Part shown: positions 22,962-28,296 of the stretch, in pieces
Layout: each line of letters starts with the position of its first letter
Position numbering within the stretch: position 1 is the stretch's first letter
From: a virus
Virus record (IMG/VR): IMGVR_UViG_3300009151_000295
Location: 1-28,296 of that record
Length of the DNA: 28,296 nt
Strand: one strand, 5' to 3'
The notes under the pieces: generated by a model
Database searches by the model: none
Told to the model about the DNA's origin: nothing
Seen by the model: the letters and a program-made list of their open reading frames with translations, nothing else
Translations under genes and position numbers: made by a program

Positions 22962-23329
22962 GCGCATGGCTTAATACGCTTGGCAACACTGTTTTATCTA
23001 TTGCTATTTGTGATAGATGCAAAATGAAGCGTGCGTATGCAGACATTTCACAAGATCGCAACATCCCAGGTTTACGCGTTTGCAACAATGGTTGTAATGA
23101 TGAGCGTGACCCGTATAGACTGCCTGCGCGGCAGCCTGAGAAAATTGCTATACGTTTTCCACGGCCTGATGCTGACGTTGCAGAAGTTGATAACGCGCTA
23201 ACAACTGACCCGAACGTTGTAACAGCTGCAGATCAAACCGTTACGCAGACAACTGCAGGTGAGGTTGGCATTGCGCCTGAGACATCGCAAGACTCTATTG
23301 ATGGCAACCTTGATAACTTGAGTCCGTAA
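22958..23329 (+). CDS. Small zinc-ribbon virion-associated protein
   Basis: A 123-aa protein with CxxC (C18, C21: AICDRCKMK) and CxxxC (C42, C46: RVCNNGCND) pairs separated by about 20 residues, a zinc-ribbon-like arrangement. DPYRLPARQPEKIAIRFPRP (51-70) follows, and the C-terminal half is acidic and Thr/Asn-rich, probably disordered. This type of protein, with a zinc ribbon and DPYRLPxRxxE, is one I remember next to connector genes in phages; that is recall. Its ATG overlaps the connector's TGA, and its stop overlaps the next start. It may stabilise the neck or bind DNA, but the role is unproven. Confidence 0.75.
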   Translation: MSAWLNTLGNTVLSIAICDRCKMKRAYADISQDRNIPGLRVCNNGCNDERDPYRLPARQPEKIAIRFPRPDADVAEVDNALTTDPNVVTAADQTVTQTTAGEVGIAPETSQDSIDGNLDNLSP

Positions 23330-23697
23330 TGCCATACAACAATAATCTATTTGTTCCGCGTGCTAAGTATCAAACAGCTACGCCTACATTTATAACGCAA
23401 GCTGCGCTAACTACGTCTGTTGCAGTCTTTTATCTTGCGCCTACGCAAGCATTAACCGCCATACGTGATATTACTGTGGTGAATACTAGTGGCGCTACTG
23501 CAACTTTTAATATACATTTGGTGTCACCTGTTGACACAGCAGGTACAGGCAATGCAATATTCTATAATTGCTCACTTGTAAACGGGCAAACTGTGCAATG
23601 GACAGGCGAGCAAGTGCTTTCAGGTCTTTGGTCTATTCAAGGTAAGGCGTCAACCACAGGGCTCACTGTTACTATTAGCGGGGGGCTGTACATATGA
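23329..23697 (+). CDS. Small beta-rich virion protein (122 aa)
   Basis: A 122-aa Thr/Ala/Val-rich protein starting MPYNNNLFVPRAKYQTATP. The central part (AIRDITVVNTSGATATFNIH, then NAIFYNCSLVNGQTVQWTGE) has alternating strands typical of small tail or neck beta-sandwich proteins. The start overlaps the previous stop (TAATG) and its end overlaps the next start. It is part of a tightly overlapping set of four genes from 21903 to 24503, implying coordinated production of neck or tail parts. No exact role can be given. Confidence 0.65.
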   Translation: MPYNNNLFVPRAKYQTATPTFITQAALTTSVAVFYLAPTQALTAIRDITVVNTSGATATFNIHLVSPVDTAGTGNAIFYNCSLVNGQTVQWTGEQVLSGLWSIQGKASTTGLTVTISGGLYI

Positions 23698-24503
23698 CAA
23701 TTAACTACTTCCCACCGCAAGGCGCTTCAGTAAGTACCCCTGTTTACGTAGTACCCAATAATGAGATTTCAACTGTTTCAGCTGATTGGCTGTCGCAAGT
23801 TGGGCGAGGTAAAGTTGCTGGCACTACAGTTTTTAACTTGTTTGCTCTTGGACCAGCGCAAAGTACTACGATTCGTACTATTTGGGAGTTAGGCGGCAGT
23901 ACTGAGTATGTTTTCCCCGCAGCAGCTGTTACGATGACGCTTGTAAGCTCATCAGCTACTGACACAGGTGTTGCACAAGTTTTTGTTTCGGGGTTAGATT
24001 CCAGCTACAATCAAATTACTGAAATAGTAACGCTAAATGGCGTTACAGGCGTTGCAACCACAAACCAGTTTTTGCGCGTAAACGTGCTTGTGATGCTGCG
24101 GCCTGCTGCTGGGCAAACTGCAAATGTTGGCAACATTTCTTGCACCAATGGCGGCATAACGTATGGGTACATAACAGCAACGTACGGCAAGTCGCAAGGC
24201 GGGTACTACACTGTGCCTAATGGCTACACGTTGCTACTATATCAAATTGACTCGTTTGCAGGTAGTGCAAGTGGCGCAGAGTACATTACATTAGACGTAA
24301 AAACAACTAACAACGCAGGCAGTAACCCGGTAACTTTAACGCTTTTGCAATCAACATTTCAACTATCTTACGTAGTTGCACGTGCTATACCTATTACGCA
24401 GCCACAAAAAACTGACTTGCGTTGGAGAGCCTCAGTGCATAGTGGTACGCACAGTATTACGCTTTTGGCGATTGGATGCTTAATGGATAATACGCAGCCT
24501 TAG
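23694..24503 (+). CDS. Beta-rich tail structural protein (269 aa)
   Basis: A 269-aa Thr/Val/Gly-rich protein starting MTINYFPPQGASVSTPVYVV. Residues 97-120 (VFVSGLDSSYNQITEIVTLN) resemble ITISGYDYYGQPMSEI in the 351-aa protein at 17031, and the region TANVGNISCTNGG (142-154) is a second common virion pattern. The start overlaps the end of the previous gene by 4 bases. There is no enzyme motif. A 45-base gap follows before the tail-fibre gene. Likely tail or neck structural protein; a dispersed copy of the beta domain links it to the earlier gene. Confidence 0.65.
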   Translation: MTINYFPPQGASVSTPVYVVPNNEISTVSADWLSQVGRGKVAGTTVFNLFALGPAQSTTIRTIWELGGSTEYVFPAAAVTMTLVSSSATDTGVAQVFVSGLDSSYNQITEIVTLNGVTGVATTNQFLRVNVLVMLRPAAGQTANVGNISCTNGGITYGYITATYGKSQGGYYTVPNGYTLLLYQIDSFAGSASGAEYITLDVKTTNNAGSNPVTLTLLQSTFQLSYVVARAIPITQPQKTDLRWRASVHSGTHSITLLAIGCLMDNTQP

Positions 24504-24530
24504 CGTTATGCATAGTGTAACTTAACAATG

Positions 24531-24545
24531 TAAAATGCCTATACA
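24531..24545 (+). promoter_or_regulatory. Weak promoter candidate before the first fibre gene
   Basis: The gap 24504-24548 holds TAAAAT (24531-24536) and TATACA (24540-24545), both possible -10 boxes. No good -35 at 16-18 bases and no Shine-Dalgarno before the ATG at 24549. Low confidence. Confidence 0.2.
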
Positions 24546-24548
24546 AGT

Positions 24549-25604
24549 ATGTCAAACATTCGCATATCACAACTACCTGCAGCAGGCGCTATAACTGGCG
24601 CTGAACTTGTGCCCGTCGTGCAAAATGGCGTTACGGTGCAAACCACCGCGTCGGCTTTGGCCGGTGCGATATTATCGCAAACACAAACCTACCTGACGGT
24701 CAACAACGAGCCCACGCTTGCCCAAAGCCGCCAGTTCGGGTATGTAGGCGGCACTGGGTTGGTCCTGACAGACACTGGCGGGCAAGGGGTGTTTAGTATC
24801 GGCCTAACCGGCGCACTTGCCCTGTTCAATGCCCTGAGCACCGGCTTTGTTGTCAAGAACGCGACCGCCACGTTGGTCAATCGATCTATTGCAGTCAGTG
24901 GGTCAGGTATTGCAGTAACCAACGGCTCCGGCGTATCGGGTAATCCTACGGTGGCTTTGTCTGGGCTTACAGCCAATATCGCGTCGCAGTCTGGCACCGG
25001 GTTGCTAGCCATCGCAGGCGCAACTGCCACACCGGTTACCCTTACGGGTTCCACCAACATTACGGTGACCAACGGCAATGGGTCGGGAGGGGCGCCAACG
25101 GTGTCCTTGGCCAACAGCCCTACCGTGTCGGGCACCATGACGGCAAACGCTTTCAGTGGCGCAGGAACGGGCCTTACAGGCACAGCAGCGGCGCTGTCCA
25201 TAGGTGGCAATGCTGCAACCGCCACGCTGGCTACAACAGCCACCACAGCAACTACAGCAACCACTGCTATTACTGTGCCACCGCGTACTACGGTGCTGGC
25301 TGACGGCTACACTATTAACGTAAACGTAGGCACCACTGACGTGGCCGTACAGACCAATACCCAACTTGCGGGCACGCTGATTGTTGCGCAGCCCTCTGGG
25401 ACACCCATAAACGGCCAAAAGTTCATCCTGCGCCTGCAATGCACCAATGCCCAGGTGTTCTCTTGGAACGCCATATTCGCCGGGTCCACCGACCTTGCGC
25501 TGCCCACAGCAACCACTGGGACTTCCAAGTACGACTACGTCGGGTTCATTTACAACTCAACGGCAACCAAGTGGCAGTTGCTGGCTAAAGTCTTTGGGTT
25601 CTGA
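24549..25604 (+). CDS. Tail fibre-like protein (351 aa)
   Basis: A 351-aa protein. The N terminus (IRISQLPAAGAITGAELVPV, VQNGVTVQTTASAL) is the pattern of the head- or tail-attachment part of many tail fibres. The centre is Gly/Thr/Ser-rich with repeats such as ITVTNGNGSGGAPTVSLANS, then SGAGTGLTGTAAALSIGGNA and an Ala-Thr-Thr repeat (about residues 228-239), as in beta-stranded fibre shafts. The C-terminal part (AGTLIVAQPSGTPINGQKF) looks like a distal domain. No clear Shine-Dalgarno. From about 24600 onward GC is much higher than in the preceding gene: 41 of 60 in 25081-25140 against 24 of 60 in 24301-24360. This suggests acquisition by recombination. Role: host attachment, inferred. Confidence 0.75.
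   Translation: MSNIRISQLPAAGAITGAELVPVVQNGVTVQTTASALAGAILSQTQTYLTVNNEPTLAQSRQFGYVGGTGLVLTDTGGQGVFSIGLTGALALFNALSTGFVVKNATATLVNRSIAVSGSGIAVTNGSGVSGNPTVALSGLTANIASQSGTGLLAIAGATATPVTLTGSTNITVTNGNGSGGAPTVSLANSPTVSGTMTANAFSGAGTGLTGTAAALSIGGNAATATLATTATTATTATTAITVPPRTTVLADGYTINVNVGTTDVAVQTNTQLAGTLIVAQPSGTPINGQKFILRLQCTNAQVFSWNAIFAGSTDLALPTATTGTSKYDYVGFIYNSTATKWQLLAKVFGF
25230..25265 (+). repeat. 9-base Ala-Thr-Thr tandem repeat
   Basis: Four 9-base units (25230, 25239, 25248, 25257) each coding Ala-Thr-Thr, with mostly third-position variation. Low-complexity linker in the fibre gene. Confidence 0.7.
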
Positions 25605-25605
25605 C

Positions 25606-25770
25606 ATGGTAAAAATCGACTTTGAGTTTGTTAGCCCCTACGGCAAATACGCGGACGCCATCGTCTTGCTTGATGGCCAAACCATGACTGACGCCGAGAT
25701 CGAAGCCATGAAGCAGGCCCGGTACGATACGTGGCTTGCGGCTATAACCTCACCCCTTTCTGAGGAGTAG
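25606..25770 (+). CDS. Small acidic protein next to fibre genes (54 aa)
   Basis: A 54-codon ORF starting MVKIDFEFVSPYGKYADAIV, ending ITSPLSEE, 1 base after the fibre gene. The pattern FEFxSPYGKYADAI...LTDAEIxAMKxxRxD is one I recall from small proteins located after tail fibre genes in other phages; a possible tail-fibre assembly helper. No clear Shine-Dalgarno, so probably coupled to the fibre gene. A longer ORF in the same frame from 25447 is rejected because it lies inside the fibre gene. Function unknown. Confidence 0.65.
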   Translation: MVKIDFEFVSPYGKYADAIVLLDGQTMTDAEIEAMKQARYDTWLAAITSPLSEE

Positions 25771-25772
25771 TC

Positions 25773-28296
25773 ATGGCAACCTACTACTGGGTTGGCGGGG
25801 ACGGAACTTGGGACGCCACGGATACCACACACTGGGCTACTAGCATCGGAGGCGCTGGCGGTGCTGGCGTACCTACGGCTGCAGATAACGCTGAGTTTAA
25901 CGCCCTATCAAACGCCACTGCATATGCGGTCACGGTGGGAACTAATGCGGTAGCGCAAAACATTACAATTGCTGGCCCTGCCGTTGGTAACGTGACGATC
26001 ACCTCTGCGGCTACTTCAGTAATCAATTGCTACGGAAGTTGGTTAAATGCTGCCACAGGTGTTGTATTCACTACGACCTCCGGCGCAGCCATAAACTTCG
26101 TGGCGTCCACCACTGGAAAAACCGTTACCACAAACGGTAACACCGTGACGTTGGGAACAATGGCGGTTACGTTTATTAATCCAAGCGGGGGATGGACTCT
26201 TGGAAGCACCCTAACAACCACCGGAAACTTTACTGTAACTTCAGGTACGTTTAACACTGGTGCAAATTATGCCATTAACGCTGCATCTTATGGTTCGGCT
26301 AACGGTATTTTTAAGTCTATTACTTTTAATTCTTCGACACTAACTTTTACTGCGACTGGTGGTTTTCAAATAAACCCAAACGCGACCAGCTTAACCTTTA
26401 GCGGAGCGTCTTCTACCATTATTTGCTCAAACGGTTCACCTACGTTTGGGGGTAATGGCCTAACATACGGTACTGTTCAGTTTACAAGCCCAGCTTTAGC
26501 TACTGTCACTATCACTGGTTCAAACACCTACACCGCCTTAACTTTTACTTCTAGAACCTCTAGCGGTATTGGTGCTATAGGTTTTTCAGGAGATCAAACT
26601 GTTACCGGAACGCTGACTATTGGAACCGCAAACACCGCAGTGCGTAGGCTTTGGCTCCGAAGCAGCGCGGTAGGCACTCAGCGGACTTTTACTGTTGCTG
26701 CTATTGCAACCTTAGCGGATGTTGATCTTAGAGACATTGTTGCAGCAGGCGCTGCGGGTACATGGTCAGGCACGCGGCTTGGTAATTGCAGGAACAACAG
26801 CAACATCACGTTTGGCGCGGGGGCCACAAAATACTGGAGTACGGTAAATGGCGCAAGTGCAAGCTGGTCTGGAACTGCATGGGCTACATCTTCAGGCGGA
26901 ACCCCAGCACTAAACAACTTTCCGCTGGCGCAAGACACTTGTATTATTGATAACGCTGGAGCCACAACAGGCGACGGTTTGCGTACTGGAAATACCATCA
27001 CGATTGACGCTAACTGGAACATAGGCGCGCTCGATTTAAGCGGGCGCACATTGGCTTTTAACTGGACACAAGCTAACCTAGACCCTTTCTTCTACGGTGA
27101 CGTGACACTGACAACTGCCATGACGATGACTACCGTTACGGGGTCGCCTACATGGACGTTTTGCGGGCAGGGGGCCATCCAGACCTTAAACTCTGCAGGT
27201 CTTACTATTCGTTTGAGTCAACTTTTTGTAGATTCCCCCGGCTGGGGACTTACCTTGGCTGTAAACACAACAGTAGATTTAAGCCCAGTAACGCTACCCA
27301 ACAACACGGGTAACCTTACATTGACCGCCGGTACTTTAGATTTTGCCAATAAAAATTTATCTGTAGTTAATTTTACTTGCGGCGCTGGGGCGAACACGAT
27401 AGCGTTTGGGTCAACAGGTACCATTACTACCACCCTAACCATAGCGGGCACGGTATTCACCGGAAGTACGACTACCACAGTCAGCGGCACTCCGTTGGTT
27501 ATTGTCAATGCCAATACAGCGTCTACACGAACTATTTCACCCGGCGCGGTTACTGAAACCAATAGCATTTCGTTTAGGATTTCTGCGGGTACTGGAATAT
27601 TAACGATTACTACCGGCTCTGTGCGTGATTTAGACTTTACAGATGGAACAAACCCAACAGGGTACGCAGGCGCACTGGCAAACGCAATCCCAACTATCTA
27701 CGGAAATTTTAAGGCGTCTACTGGAAATGGCTCACAGCCGATGACCAAGACTGCTGGTACTGGAACATTTACCTTTGCTGGGGCGGTAGCGGGGACAAGG
27801 ACTATTACTACCGCTAGTGTTGTGTTTGACAATCCGTTTATCTTCAATAGTACCGCAGCCACTCCAACAGATGTTATTTTCAAGCTTCAAGACGACCTGA
27901 CTTCCGGTGCTGGTCGCATTTGCACTTTAACCGCTGGTGCATTGGATTTAAACGGCTACACGCTAACTACTGGAAGTTTTTACTCAAGCAACACCAACCT
28001 CCGTGTACTTGCATTTGGTACGGGTAAGATTGTTGTTACTTCAAACAACAGCGCGCCAATTAACTTTGACATCGCAACAAACTTTAGTTATACCGGAACT
28101 TCAAATTTTGAAGCTTACTATACTGGCGGTTTTGGCGTAAGATATTTGGATATTGGAGATATTGCAGGCGGTAGTGAAGCAGTAGCAATGAACTTAAAAA
28201 TTACTGCGGGAACTGATACTGTTTATGTTTATGTACATTGGAATAACGTAGACTTTACTGGCTTTTCTGGTACGCTTGGCAACCTTGGAAGTAAGA
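25773..28296 (+). CDS. Large tail fibre/adhesin, 3' end beyond window
   Basis: An open reading frame of 841 codons with no stop, running off the window. ATG at 25773 follows GAGGAG with a 5-base spacer, 2 bases after the previous stop. It is extremely rich in Thr, Gly, Ala, Ser and Asn, typical of beta-helical fibre or adhesin stalks. Two kinds of module recur: YWVGGDGTWDATDTTHWATS (4-23) against KYWSTVNGASASWSGTAWAT (353-372), each followed by a Gly-rich piece; and LTAGTLDFANKNL (about 517) against LTAGALDLNGYTL (about 719), each followed by a TGxITxT-like strand. There is no enzyme motif in the part seen. Likely a receptor-binding structure. GC falls from high at the 5' end to about 22 of 60 in 28141-28200, showing mosaic origin. 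Confidence 0.85.
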   Translation, partial: MATYYWVGGDGTWDATDTTHWATSIGGAGGAGVPTAADNAEFNALSNATAYAVTVGTNAVAQNITIAGPAVGNVTITSAATSVINCYGSWLNAATGVVFTTTSGAAINFVASTTGKTVTTNGNTVTLGTMAVTFINPSGGWTLGSTLTTTGNFTVTSGTFNTGANYAINAASYGSANGIFKSITFNSSTLTFTATGGFQINPNATSLTFSGASSTIICSNGSPTFGGNGLTYGTVQFTSPALATVTITGSNTYTALTFTSRTSSGIGAIGFSGDQTVTGTLTIGTANTAVRRLWLRSSAVGTQRTFTVAAIATLADVDLRDIVAAGAAGTWSGTRLGNCRNNSNITFGAGATKYWSTVNGASASWSGTAWATSSGGTPALNNFPLAQDTCIIDNAGATTGDGLRTGNTITIDANWNIGALDLSGRTLAFNWTQANLDPFFYGDVTLTTAMTMTTVTGSPTWTFCGQGAIQTLNSAGLTIRLSQLFVDSPGWGLTLAVNTTVDLSPVTLPNNTGNLTLTAGTLDFANKNLSVVNFTCGAGANTIAFGSTGTITTTLTIAGTVFTGSTTTTVSGTPLVIVNANTASTRTISPGAVTETNSISFRISAGTGILTITTGSVRDLDFTDGTNPTGYAGALANAIPTIYGNFKASTGNGSQPMTKTAGTGTFTFAGAVAGTRTITTASVVFDNPFIFNSTAATPTDVIFKLQDDLTSGAGRICTLTAGALDLNGYTLTTGSFYSSNTNLRVLAFGTGKIVVTSNNSAPINFDIATNFSYTGTSNFEAYYTGGFGVRYLDIGDIAGGSEAVAMNLKITAGTDTVYVYVHWNNVDFTGFSGTLGNLGSK

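Noticed and set aside
24689-25264. 191-aa minus-strand ORF
   Set aside because: Shadow of the GC-rich, Ala/Thr/Gly-rich fibre gene; low-complexity Val/Pro/Ala composition.
25784-27883. Series of minus-strand ORFs over the last fibre gene
   Set aside because: Antisense shadows; the plus frame from 25773 is open for all 841 codons and has a good ribosome site.
1-28296. tRNA genes, CRISPR arrays, insertion sequences, integrase or att sites
   Set aside because: I saw no cloverleaf with a CCA-type end, no regularly spaced repeats with unique spacers, and no transposase or recombinase motifs.

Overview
The window is part of the genome of a tailed double-stranded DNA bacteriophage (Caudoviricetes). 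It carries a small/large terminase pair, a portal, a scaffold-like protein, a major capsid protein, a head-tail connector and tail fibres, read in the standard bacterial code with very short intergenic spacing. I see no integrase, repressor gene, tRNA or rRNA, so nothing here shows lysogeny and the host cannot be named. The type of portal and connector, and the absence of a recognisable tape measure, suggest a podovirus-like virion; that is inference. Several small proteins belong to families I remember mostly from aquatic or uncultured phages.

Layout. (1) 1-643, leftward: four small genes in a tight operon, the last cut by the window edge and the first only 45 codons long. They are probably early or accessory genes. 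(2) 644-932: a divergent control region with a perfect 16-bp palindrome just downstream of a -10-like box. (3) 933-3062, rightward: a TOPRIM/helicase replication protein, followed by an AT-rich gap with many ATTAC/GTAAT pentamers and an 11-bp inverted repeat. (4) 3279-5136: terminase small and large subunits, the first apparently on a leaderless mRNA. (5) 5139-10441: two large proteins of unknown function (426 and 1339 aa) that share an exact DLGSFDPG peptide. (6) 10450-16959: the head module, with portal, a Lys/Gly-rich basic protein, a small helical protein, a GroES-like co-chaperonin, a scaffold-like protein, an unknown protein, a decoration-like protein and the major capsid protein, closed by a strong terminator. 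(7) 17031-24503: virion structural proteins, two more Lys/Gly-rich proteins, a connector with an inserted discoidin-like domain, and a zinc-ribbon protein. (8) 24549 to the end: tail-fibre genes, the last open for 841 codons without a stop.

Working model. The replication protein feeds DNA to the terminase, which packages through the portal. The scaffold-like protein organises capsid assembly, and the phage GroES would adapt the host GroEL to fold the capsid protein. The connector and Zn-ribbon protein complete the neck, and the fibres bind the host. The most unusual observations are the phage GroES inside the head module, short peptides shared between otherwise different proteins (DLGSFDPG in the two large proteins; DGSA[IV]VxxPD in portal and scaffold), three KKGG-type basic proteins spread through the structural operon, and a probable replication/control element downstream of the primase.
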